From positions 1 through 25,095 of the forward strand of contig DBEYOB010000194.1 of the NCBI GenBank assembly GCA_048173955.1: a stretch of 25,095 bases of DNA, written 5' to 3'. This DNA comes from CAZUFB01 sp048173955 (GTDB taxonomy: Bacteria; Actinomycetota; Coriobacteriia; Coriobacteriales; UMGS124). The notes beneath the pieces are model-generated. The model worked only from the letters and a program-made list of their open reading frames with translations, was not told where the DNA came from and did no database searches. This document shows positions 1 to 6,691 of the stretch, piece after piece (within the stretch, counting starts at the first letter, position 1; each line of letters begins with the position of its first letter). The translations under genes were made by a program, and so were the position numbers.

Positions 1-1
1 G

Positions 2-295
2 GTCCGCGGCCTGCCCGGCGTGCGCGTCTACGGCCGCCGGGACGCCGCGGCGCGCGGGGGCATCGTGGCGCTCAACGTGGGCGACGCCGACTCCGCGACG
101 GTGAGCGACCTGCTCGCGCGGGCCTTCGGCATCTGCACGCGCCCCGGCGCCCACTGCGCCCCGCTCATGCACCGCGCCCTGGGCACCGAGCGCCAGGGGG
201 CCGTGCGGTTCAGCTTTTCGCCGTTCAACACCGAAGACGAGGTCGACGCCGGCATCGAGGCGCTCGCGCGCATCGCGGCGGAGTTGGCGCGGTAG
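2..295 (+). CDS. Cysteine desulfurase family protein, C-terminal fragment (class V aminotransferase fold)
   Basis: The 5' part lies outside the window; the frame is open from base 2 and ends at TAG 293-295. The visible 97 residues are the small C-terminal domain of a PLP-dependent class V aminotransferase. It carries the loop TRPGAHCAPLMHRALGT, whose Cys in HCAP sits where the persulfide-forming cysteine of NifS/SufS-like enzymes lies, followed by GAVRFSFSPFNTEDEVD, the usual end of the fold. Family knowledge: such enzymes take sulfur from L-cysteine for Fe-S clusters, thio-modifications or selenium metabolism. The PLP lysine and the N-terminal half cannot be seen, so the subtype is open; the RPGxHCAP context fits the stand-alone 'cysteine desulfurase family protein' group better than classical IscS. 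It is the only rightward gene and converges on cobO. Confidence 0.85.
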   Translation, partial: VRGLPGVRVYGRRDAAARGGIVALNVGDADSATVSDLLARAFGICTRPGAHCAPLMHRALGTERQGAVRFSFSPFNTEDEVDAGIEALARIAAELAR

Positions 296-663
296 GGGTC
301 GGCAGGCGGAGCGGGCGGCCAGTCGATGCGGGCCAGCACCTCGTTTTCGCCCGATGTGTGCAAAAGCCCTTCGAGTGAACGGCGGTTCGACGTTTTTCGG
401 GGCAGGTTGAATCATAAATGGAAGATTGAGCTTCCGATATGGAATACCATCCTCCATTTTGATGCCATTCCACCTTCGAACGCCGTGGTATGGCCGTTCA
501 CTCGGGGCGGTTTTGCACGCATCGAGGACTTTTCAGGTGCAGGCGTCCCGAAACCGGGAGCACCCCACAACCGGCGCGCGCCCGGCCCAGGGCACCTCCG
601 GCGCGGGGGCTCCGGCACCGCGCGCCCACGTGGCCCCGGCCCGGTAAGCCGGCAGGCATCCGT
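296..663. other. Convergent intergenic region holding palindromic element A
   Basis: This 368-bp gap separates the 3' ends of the cysteine desulfurase fragment and the leftward cobO gene, so it needs no promoter. Its centre is the nested inverted-repeat element at 336-540, noticeably richer in A and T than the surroundings. The stretch from 541 to 663 is very GC rich and holds several short GGCC/CCGG palindromes, with no U-tract terminator that I can point to. The short open frames across the gap have no recognisable protein character or ribosome binding site. Confidence 0.6.
336..540. repeat. Nested inverted-repeat element A (homologous to element B at 8717-8911)
   Basis: Outer arms are 336-383 and 493-540, 48 nt each. 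By hand count about 34 of 48 positions match when one arm is reverse-complemented; the best parts are GCACCT at the outer tip, a GATGTGTGCAAAA-like core and CGAGTGAACGGC at the inner tip. Inside lies a second inverted repeat, ATGGAAGAT (418-426) against ATCCTCCAT (449-457). The loop is AT-richer than its flanks. Both the arms and the loop resemble element B in the same orientation, including AATGGAA followed by GAT and a central AATACC. It sits between two convergent gene ends. It could be a MITE-like or REP-like repeat, a structured RNA, a bidirectional terminator or a protein-binding site; the sequence alone does not decide. Confidence 0.75.
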
Positions 664-1311
664 CTAGTATTCCACCCCGCGCCGCGCGGCGACGCCCTTG
701 CCGTAGGGATGGCGCCCGGCCCGCATGCATGTGATGTAGTCGGCGGCGTCCCGCACGAAATCGGGGACACTGTGGCCGGTGAGGACGAGCTCGCGCGCCG
801 GCGCGGTGGGCTCGCACGGGGAGAGGCCGCCCTCGCCCTCATCGGCGCCTCCTTCTTCGCCGGCGCCCCAGGAGAGCGCAGCGCGCAGCAGGCCCTCGTC
901 GAGCAGGCCGGCGGCGTGGGCGTCGAGCACCTCGTCGAGCACGAGCAGGCATCCGGGCGCCTCGGTCATCCCGCCCGCGCCAGGCGCCTCGACCGCACCG
1001 GGCGTTCCGAGCCGCAGGCGGCCGTCCCCGGCCTCGGCGCCGACCAGCCCGAGCGCCTGCGCGAGGTTCGCGTCGTGCTCGCGGCGCGAGGCGGCGCGCT
1101 CGGCGTCGTCCATCGCAAACGAGAACCTCACCGGCGGCGTGCAGGCCAGCACGGTCGCACCGAGGCCGCGAAGCGGGGTCACCTCGCCGGAGGCGCCGTC
1201 CTTCAGGAACTGCACGACCGCGACGCGCCACCCCGCGCCGAGGGCCCGCAGCGCCAAGCCGAACGCCGCCGTCGTCTTCCCTTTGCCGTCGCCATGGTAG
1301 AGGTGGATCAC
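664..1311 (-). CDS. cobO: Corrinoid adenosyltransferase (CobO/BtuR/CobA family)
   Basis: This 215-residue protein begins with IHLYHGDGKGKTTAAFG; GDGKGKTT (residues 7-14) is the P-loop characteristic of the CobO/BtuR family. CLLVLDEV supplies the Walker B-like acidic segment, and the C-terminus has TGHSVPDFVRDAADYIT and HPYGKGVAARRGVEY, matching the family's end of AADLVTE-type and G(I/V)-A-R-x-G-(I/V)-E motifs. Known role: ATP-dependent transfer of the 5'-deoxyadenosyl group to cob(I)alamin or cob(I)yrinic acid diamide, giving coenzyme B12, in the cytoplasm. The start is the GTG at 1311 because it overlaps the TGA of the preceding hydrolase gene (GTGA) and starts right at the first strand before the P-loop. 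Odd: a Gly/Glu-rich insert (GAGEEGGADEGEGG) precedes the TGHS segment, making the protein somewhat longer than typical members. Confidence 0.88.
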   Translation of the reverse strand: MIHLYHGDGKGKTTAAFGLALRALGAGWRVAVVQFLKDGASGEVTPLRGLGATVLACTPPVRFSFAMDDAERAASRREHDANLAQALGLVGAEAGDGRLRLGTPGAVEAPGAGGMTEAPGCLLVLDEVLDAHAAGLLDEGLLRAALSWGAGEEGGADEGEGGLSPCEPTAPARELVLTGHSVPDFVRDAADYITCMRAGRHPYGKGVAARRGVEY

Positions 1312-2120
1312 CGCGCCTCCCCGCCGTCCGCCCGGCCGCCGTCCGTCCCGGCCCGTCCGCAGGACCCCGCCCCGGCCGGCCCCACCGCGTAGGACGCCAT
1401 GTCGCCGGCGAGCCGCACGTCGCCGTCCCAGCCCGCCCGCACCGTCGCGAGCAGCTCGCCCACGTCGCCGTAGAGCGGCAGGTGGCTCAGCACGAGCGTC
1501 CCGGGGTTCGCACGGCGGGCGAGCTCGGCCACGTCGTCGGCGTTCATGTGCCCCGGGGCGCTGCCGTCGGTGCCCGCGTAGAGACTGCATTCGGCCACCA
1601 CGAGGTCGGCACCCGTGCAGAACGCCGCCAGCCCGTCGGTCAGGGCCCCGTCCGCGGTGTAGACCAGCGTGTGGCCGGCCCGGTCGCGCACCTTGGCCGC
1701 CAGGCACGCCACCGGGTGCCGCGTCCGCATGAACGTGCAGGAGAGGTCGCCGACGCAGATCTCGGAGCCCTCGTCGACCGCCTGCGACGACGCGTAGGGC
1801 TCCCACGTCAGGCGCCCCAGGTCGGGCTCCTGCGGCGGGGCGTAGAACGTCAGCGGCCTCCCCGCCGGCACCTCCCCCGCGATCGTCTGGATGAGCCGTC
1901 CGTGCAGCAGCACCCCCGCGTCGCCGCAGTGGTCGGCGTGCCAGTGGCTCACGACGACGTGGTCGACCGACGCGAGCGGCGCCGCCAGCTGCAGGCGGCC
2001 CGCCACGCCCGACCCGCAGTCGAGCAGAAGCGACGCTCCCCCCGAACGAACCAGGTAGCCCGAACAGGCCTCCCCCGCTCGGCAGCAGCCGCCCCACCGC
2101 CCGATGACCGTGACCTCCAT
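1308..2120 (-). CDS. Metallo-beta-lactamase-fold hydrolase (YhfI-like)
   Basis: About 270 residues. The motif SHWHADHCGD (His59, His61, Asp63, His64) is the HxHxDH metal site of the metallo-beta-lactamase superfamily. Further ligand-like residues appear in order: His135 in RTRHP, Asp157 in YTADG, His191 in GHMNADD and His213 in LSHLPLY. The arrangement resembles the RNase Z/YhfI branch, a group of small cytoplasmic hydrolases whose substrates are mostly unknown. The start is taken at ATG 2120, giving MEVTVIG as first strand; ATG 2129 (MPSMEV) is also possible, since GAGGGGG lies just upstream of both. The gene overlaps cobO by 4 bp and is probably cotranslated with it. A role in cobalamin metabolism is only suggested by context. 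Confidence 0.82.
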   Translation of the reverse strand: MEVTVIGRWGGCCRAGEACSGYLVRSGGASLLLDCGSGVAGRLQLAAPLASVDHVVVSHWHADHCGDAGVLLHGRLIQTIAGEVPAGRPLTFYAPPQEPDLGRLTWEPYASSQAVDEGSEICVGDLSCTFMRTRHPVACLAAKVRDRAGHTLVYTADGALTDGLAAFCTGADLVVAECSLYAGTDGSAPGHMNADDVAELARRANPGTLVLSHLPLYGDVGELLATVRAGWDGDVRLAGDMASYAVGPAGAGSCGRAGTDGGRADGGEAR

Positions 2121-2199
2121 GCTCGGCATGCCCCCTCTTCGTCGTCCCTCCACGTGCCGCGGCGCGCCCCGCCCGCAGCGTGCACCGCACCCCGCCGCG

Positions 2200-2871
2200 C
2201 TAGCGCTCCCCGTCCCCGCGCACGGGCCCTTCGAGCACCGGCCGGCGGTCGCGCGGGGCGGGGCCGAACGGCACGGCCCATGCCAGGCCCGACTCCCCCG
2301 CCGCGAACGGCTCGGACACCACGTCGAGCACGTAGCCCATGCCGTTGGGCAGGTCGAAGTCGAACCAGTGGTCGGGCGAGAGCCCCGCAAGCCGCGTGAG
2401 GGCGGCGCGCATCAGGTAGGAGTGGGTCACCACCGTCGCGCTGCGCGCCCCGACGGCCTCCATGCGCGCCACGAGGTCGCGCATCGCCCCGAACGCGCGC
2501 TCGCGCGCATGCTCGCAGCTCTCGATACCCGCAGCGTACGGCCTGCCGGCAAGCCAGCGGTCGCGGAACTCGGCCAGCTGCCCCGGGGTGGGCGTCGTGC
2601 CCTCCAACGGGCCGAAGTCGACCTCCTTGAACCCGTCGAGCACGCCGTCGATGAGGGCCTCGGGGGTGTAGGCGAGCTGGAACGTCTGCAGGCAGCGCGC
2701 CAACGGCGACGAGAAGTGCAGATCGGTGGGCGGGTAGACGCCCCGCGCGCGCAGGTCGCGGATGCCGGCGATCCCCTCGGGCGCCAGAGGCACGTCGGTC
2801 TGCCCGCAAATCGCGCGGCGCAGGTTCCCCACCGACACGCCGTGGCGCACGAGCACAACCCTCATCAGCAT
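2200..2871 (-). CDS. Histidine phosphatase family protein (phosphoglycerate mutase-like; possible alpha-ribazole phosphatase)
   Basis: The 223-residue protein opens with RVVLVRHGVSVGN; RHG (His10) is the catalytic phosphohistidine signature of histidine phosphatases. The second catalytic histidine is in VVTHSYLMR (His150), and Glu in the segment KEVDFGPLEG matches the general acid region. Start at ATG 2871 is supported by AAGGAG six bases upstream; ATG 2865 is internal to it. Family members include cofactor-independent phosphoglycerate mutases and CobC, which removes the phosphate from alpha-ribazole 5'-phosphate in cobalamin assembly. The neighbouring cobO makes CobC attractive, but no residue seen here separates CobC from other small phosphatases. 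The C-terminal part after residue 160 contains WFDFDLPNGMGYVLD. It lies about 80 bp downstream of the transporter 1 ATPase genes and 79 bp upstream of the hydrolase gene. Confidence 0.82.
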   Translation of the reverse strand: MLMRVVLVRHGVSVGNLRRAICGQTDVPLAPEGIAGIRDLRARGVYPPTDLHFSSPLARCLQTFQLAYTPEALIDGVLDGFKEVDFGPLEGTTPTPGQLAEFRDRWLAGRPYAAGIESCEHARERAFGAMRDLVARMEAVGARSATVVTHSYLMRAALTRLAGLSPDHWFDFDLPNGMGYVLDVVSEPFAAGESGLAWAVPFGPAPRDRRPVLEGPVRGDGER

Positions 2872-2951
2872 GGACCGCTCCTTCCCTTCGCCCGCGGCGG
2901 CCGGCCGCCACCCTGCCGTCGCGAGGCGTCCGCCGCATCGCCGCCGCGCCG

Positions 2952-3734
2952 CTACACGTCTGCCGCCGCCGCGATGAGCTCGCGGGTGTACGCCTCGCGC
3001 GGGCATCCCATGACCTGGGCCGCCGGTCCGAACTCGACGACGCGGCCGGCCCTCATCACGAGCACCTCGTCCGCCATGTAGCTCACCACACCCATGTTGT
3101 GGCTGATGAACAGGTAGGCCGTCCCCAGCTCGTCCTGAAGGTCGCGCAGCAGGTTCAGAATCTGCGCCTGCACCGAGACGTCGAGCGCGCTCGTGCACTC
3201 GTCGCACACCACGACGGAGGGGCGCACCAGCAGGGCGCGGGCTATGGCGACGCGCTGGCACTGGCCGCCCGACAGCTCAGCGGGACGCGCCGCCAGGACG
3301 TCGGGCTCAAGCCCCACGCGCCCCAGCATCGCACGGGCGCGCTCGCGGCGCTGCGCGCGCGACAGGCCGCGCTCGAGCATCGCGAGCGGCTCGGCGAGCA
3401 CGCGCTCGACCGTATAGAGGGGGTCCATCGAACCCTGGGGGTCCTGGAATACGAACTGCACCGCGCGGCGGAACGCCCGGCGCCCCGCCCGGTCGAGTCC
3501 GCGCACGTCGGCACCGCGGAACAGCAGGGCGCCTCCCGTCGGGCGCCGCAGACCGCCCGCGAGCTCGCCGAGCGTCGACTTGCCCGACCCCGAGGCACCC
3601 ACCACGCCGAGCGTCCTGCCCGCGCGCAGGCCGAAGTCGACGCCGTCGACGGCGAGAAGCGCCCGGGCGCCGCGGCCGAACGCGAACGAGAGCGAGCGCG
3701 CCTCGAGGAGGGGCGGATCCCCGACGAGGGTCAT
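2952..3734 (-). CDS. Oligopeptide/nickel-type ABC transporter ATPase (second ATPase of transporter 1, OppF/NikE-like)
   Basis: The 260-residue protein is a single ABC ATPase domain: Walker A GASGSGKS (residues 46-53), Q-loop VFQDPQGSMDPLY, signature LSGGQCQR, Walker B VVVCDECTSALD and switch histidine in FISHNMG. Q-loop and signature contexts are those of the OppF/DppF/NikE group. It lacks most of the C-terminal Cys-bearing oligopeptide-transporter extension found in its partner, so its length is closer to NikE than to OppF. It would pair with the preceding ATPase at the cytoplasmic face of the two permeases. The start is ATG 3734, which overlaps the partner's TGA as ATGA. Odd: the signature has Cys where Arg or Gln is common (GGQCQR), and Walker B carries ECTSALD instead of EPTSALD. 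Confidence 0.87.
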   Translation of the reverse strand: MTLVGDPPLLEARSLSFAFGRGARALLAVDGVDFGLRAGRTLGVVGASGSGKSTLGELAGGLRRPTGGALLFRGADVRGLDRAGRRAFRRAVQFVFQDPQGSMDPLYTVERVLAEPLAMLERGLSRAQRRERARAMLGRVGLEPDVLAARPAELSGGQCQRVAIARALLVRPSVVVCDECTSALDVSVQAQILNLLRDLQDELGTAYLFISHNMGVVSYMADEVLVMRAGRVVEFGPAAQVMGCPREAYTRELIAAAADV

Positions 3735-4780
3735 CGCGCATCCCCTCCCCCCGCGCCGCAGACGGCGGATTCCCACGCGCGCAGGCAGGCGGCCCGATGC
3801 GCCGGAGGCTCCGCCCCCTCGCACCCGCCGCACGGCAGAGACAGGCGGCCGGCGAGCGGGGGGACACACGATCGGCATGCCGCGACCGCCTGCGGGCAGC
3901 GCGGCGCGAAGGTGCAGGCGCAGGCGTCGCGCCCCTCCCCGGGGACCGACCCCGCGACGTCGGCCAGGCGCGCGGCGCGGTCGGCTCCGACCCGGGGGAC
4001 GGATGCGAGCAGGCCGCGGGTGTAGGGGTGACCGGGGTCCTCGAGCACCGCGGCGCAGGGACCTTCCTCGACGACGCGCCCCGCATACAGGACGCACACC
4101 CGGTCACACCGCGAGCGCACGAGACCGAGGTCGTGGCTGATGACGAGCAGCGCCGCCCCCCGCTCGGCCGTCGCGCGCGCCAGCAGGGCGATGACCTGGG
4201 CGGCCGTGACGCTGTCGAGCGCGGCGGTTGGCTCGTCGGCCACCACGATCGCCGGGTCGCCCATGAGCGCCATCGCGATGTTCACGCGCTGCCGCTGGCC
4301 GCCCGACAAATCGCCCGGATAGCTCGCCATGACGCGCGCAGGGTCGTCGATGCCCACCGAGGCGAGCAGCCCGCAGGCCCGCTCCCGCGCCTCACCGCGC
4401 GACACCCCGCGGTGCCAGGTGCGGTAGCCGTCCACGATCTGTGCGCGCACCCGCAGGGAGGGCTGCAGGTAGGCGAGCGTGTTCTGGGGAACGTACCCCA
4501 CACGCGTGCCGAGCAGCCTGCGGCGCTCGCCGGGGGTCGCCGCGTACACGCCGGTCCCCGCCAGGCGCACCCGGTCGGCGGCGAGCGACACGCCCGCCGG
4601 CAAAAGCCCCAGGGCGGCCCGGGCCGTGAGCGTCTTGCCCGAACCCGACTCGCCCACCAGGCCCACCGCCTCGCCCGGGCCCACCGACACGTCGATCCCG
4701 CACACGAGCGCCCGGCCGCCCCCGTCGCGCAGCCACAGGTTGCGCACGTCGAGCACGGGCTTCTCCGCCACAGGGCTCAT
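3731..4780 (-). CDS. Oligopeptide/nickel-type ABC transporter ATPase (first ATPase of transporter 1, OppD-like)
   Basis: The protein has 349 residues. ABC motifs in order: Walker A GESGSGKT (43-50), Q-loop YVPQNTLAYLQPSL, signature LSGGQRQR (from 158), Walker B VVADEPTAALD (179-189) and H-loop VISHDLG. After HPYTRGLLASVP comes the C-terminal oligo_HPY-type extension with a cluster of cysteines (ACTFAPRCPQAVAACRSC and LPCGGC), which in this family can bind a metal or Fe-S cluster. The start ATG 4780 overlaps the upstream permease stop as ATGA, indicating translational coupling. The Q-loop reads VPQN rather than the usual FQDP or FQEP of OppD, a modest departure. The product energises import through the two adjacent permeases. 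Confidence 0.88.
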   Translation of the reverse strand: MSPVAEKPVLDVRNLWLRDGGGRALVCGIDVSVGPGEAVGLVGESGSGKTLTARAALGLLPAGVSLAADRVRLAGTGVYAATPGERRRLLGTRVGYVPQNTLAYLQPSLRVRAQIVDGYRTWHRGVSRGEARERACGLLASVGIDDPARVMASYPGDLSGGQRQRVNIAMALMGDPAIVVADEPTAALDSVTAAQVIALLARATAERGAALLVISHDLGLVRSRCDRVCVLYAGRVVEEGPCAAVLEDPGHPYTRGLLASVPRVGADRAARLADVAGSVPGEGRDACACTFAPRCPQAVAACRSCVPPLAGRLSLPCGGCEGAEPPAHRAACLRAWESAVCGAGGGDAR

Positions 4781-5691
4781 CGCGCGCCTCCCCGTCCCAC
4801 GAGCAGGTCGTTGAAGCCGTCCCCGAGCAGGTTGAACCCGAGCACGCACGCCATGAGCGCCAGCCCCGGGGCGAGCGCCACGCCGGGATAGCTCAGCACG
4901 TAGGAAAACGCCTCGGACAGCATGTAGCCCCAGCTCGCCGTCGGCGGCTGCACGCCGAGCCCCAGAAAGCTCAGCGCCGCCTCGAGCAGCATCGCCGAAC
5001 CGGCGCTCGCCGTGAACTGCGTCACGAGGCGCGGTGCGATGTTGGGCAGCACGTGGCGCCGCACCAGTGCGACCCCCGTGCAGCCGTAGCTGCGCGCGGC
5101 GCGCATGTAGAGCCCCCCGCGCACCTCGAGCGTCGTCTGGCAGGTCAACCGCGCGAACGTGGGCACCATGAAGACGGCGATGGCCGCGAGCGCGCTCGCC
5201 AGGCCCCGGCCGAGCGCGAGCACGAGCACCATCGCGAGCAGGATACCCGGAAACGCCATGAGCCCCTCGACGACGCGCATGAACGCGGCGCGCACGCCGC
5301 GCGGAGCCATGCCGGCGAAGGTGCCGAGCGCGATGCCCGCGACCGCGCCGAGCGCGACCGAGCCCAGCCCCACGAGCAGCGCCGGCTGGGCGGCGGCCAT
5401 CGTGCGGGAGAGGATGTCGCGCCCGAACTGGTCGCAGCCGAACGGGTGCGCCAGGCTCGGGGCGGCGAACCGCGCGGCATGGTCCATCGCCGCGGGGTCG
5501 TAGGGCGTCCATACGAGCGAGACCAGGCACGCGAGCACCGCGATGCCGCACAGGATTGCGCCCGCCGCGACCGAGGCGCGCGCATGGCTCCTGCGCACGG
5601 AACCCGCGACGCGCACCGGCGCCCCGTCCTCCGCGGAACCGCTTGCGGGAATCTGCGCGGACGGCGCGCCCGCAGCCAGGCGTTCCCTCAC
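4777..5691 (-). CDS. ABC transporter permease of the OppC/DppC/NikC type (transporter 1)
   Basis: The protein has 304 residues: an N-terminal cytoplasmic tail of about 40 residues, a first membrane span (AGAILCGIAVLACLVSLVW), then the segment HPFGCDQFGRDILSR, typical of OppC/DppC proteins just before the transmembrane domain. Further hydrophobic spans follow, with a cytoplasmic EAA-like loop GCTGVALVRRHVLPN that couples to the ATPases, then LLEAALSFLGLGVQPPTASWG, a hallmark of the DppC/NikC group. The start is GTG 5691, which overlaps the TGA of the other permease gene as GTGA; no better ATG lies nearby. It forms the transmembrane channel as a heterodimer with the upstream permease. Confidence 0.88.
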   Translation of the reverse strand: MRERLAAGAPSAQIPASGSAEDGAPVRVAGSVRRSHARASVAAGAILCGIAVLACLVSLVWTPYDPAAMDHAARFAAPSLAHPFGCDQFGRDILSRTMAAAQPALLVGLGSVALGAVAGIALGTFAGMAPRGVRAAFMRVVEGLMAFPGILLAMVLVLALGRGLASALAAIAVFMVPTFARLTCQTTLEVRGGLYMRAARSYGCTGVALVRRHVLPNIAPRLVTQFTASAGSAMLLEAALSFLGLGVQPPTASWGYMLSEAFSYVLSYPGVALAPGLALMACVLGFNLLGDGFNDLLVGRGGAR

Positions 5692-6659
5692 CGCCCCTCG
5701 CCTCCTTCCCCTTCCTCGGCCCGGCGGACCCGAGGTTCGGCCGCCATGACGAGCAGGTCCACGACGAGCGTCACGAGCACCACGGCCGCGGTAACGAGCA
5801 GCACGATGCCCTGTACGAGTTCAAGGTCGCGCTGCTCCACGGCGGTGAGCAGCAGGCGCCCCAGACCCGGCAGCGCGAAGACGCTCTCGACCACGGCGGT
5901 CCCGCCCACGAGCTTGGCGAGCTGCATCCCGGCGACCGTGAGCGGCGCGACGAGCGCGCTGCGCAGCACGTAGAGCGCCACCGTGCGCGACCGCGACAGG
6001 CCCTTGACCCGGGCGGACAGCATGCAGTCGCGCGCGAGGGCGCTCATCGCGCTCGAGCGCACCGTGCGGATGAGCACGCCGCACTCCCCCGCCGCCAGCG
6101 CCACCGCCGGCAGCGTGAGGCTGCGCAGCGCAGGCCCCACACCCTCGGAGAAGGGGGTGAAGCCGCTCACCGGGAACCACCCGAGCCCCCCGGCGAACAG
6201 CAGCATGAGCAGGATGGCGAGCCAGAAGGCGGGCGCCGCGGCCCCCAGCTGCATGACCGTGCGCGCCACGACGTCTCCCACCGAGCCGGGGCGCAGGGCC
6301 GACAGGACCCCGAGCGGCACCGACACGAGCAGGGCGAGCGCCATCGCGTAGGCGGCGAGCGCCAGCGTCGCCGGCAGGGCCCCCGCGATGACCTCGAGCA
6401 CCGGCGCCCCGTACATGCGCGAGGTGCCCCAGTCGCCCGAAAGCACCCCGCCGACCCACGCGAGGTACTGCTCGGGCAGCGGGTCGTCGAGCCCCATGGC
6501 CGCGCTCAGCGCCGCGACGCGTTCGGGCGTGGCCTCCAGGCCCAAGACGAGCGTCGCCGGGTTGCCGGGCAGCACGCGCAGGGCGAGGAAGACCGCGACG
6601 GACACGACCGTCAGCACGGCCAGCGCCGCCCCTATCCTCTGTGCCACCGCCCTCAGCAT
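5688..6659 (-). CDS. ABC transporter permease of the OppB/DppB/NikB type (transporter 1)
   Basis: The protein has 323 residues. The N-terminal span (ALAVLTVVSVAVFLALRVLPG) ends in the LPGNPA motif common to OppB/DppB/NikB. Next come LDDPLPEQYLAWVGGVLSGDWG, the conserved periplasmic segment of the family (quoted in part as LDDPLPEQY and LSGDWG), several hydrophobic spans, and the EAA-like coupling loop GLSRSRTVALYVLRSALVAP. The segment VVESVFALPGLGRLLLTAV near the C-terminus is diagnostic for the family. The gene begins 32 bp after the binding-protein gene and overlaps the next permease by 4 bp. The C-terminal tail is charged (EEGEGGEGR). Confidence 0.88.
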   Translation of the reverse strand: MLRAVAQRIGAALAVLTVVSVAVFLALRVLPGNPATLVLGLEATPERVAALSAAMGLDDPLPEQYLAWVGGVLSGDWGTSRMYGAPVLEVIAGALPATLALAAYAMALALLVSVPLGVLSALRPGSVGDVVARTVMQLGAAAPAFWLAILLMLLFAGGLGWFPVSGFTPFSEGVGPALRSLTLPAVALAAGECGVLIRTVRSSAMSALARDCMLSARVKGLSRSRTVALYVLRSALVAPLTVAGMQLAKLVGGTAVVESVFALPGLGRLLLTAVEQRDLELVQGIVLLVTAAVVLVTLVVDLLVMAAEPRVRRAEEGEGGEGR

Positions 6660-6691
6660 CGACCCGCCGTCACCGCCCTCGCGCAGACTCC

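Noticed and set aside
336..540. CRISPR repeats or an insertion sequence for the palindromic elements
   Set aside because: There are no regularly spaced direct repeats, no transposase frame within or beside them, and no clear target-site duplications.
336..540. Simple intrinsic terminators as the explanation for elements A-D
   Set aside because: Arms are far longer than normal terminators, loops exceed 90 nt and no U-tract follows; loop sequence is conserved between A and B.
664..2190. Long leftward frames fusing cobO, the hydrolase and the phosphatase regions
   Set aside because: They arise from reading through neighbours in the wrong frame; family N-termini and stop/start overlaps define three separate genes.
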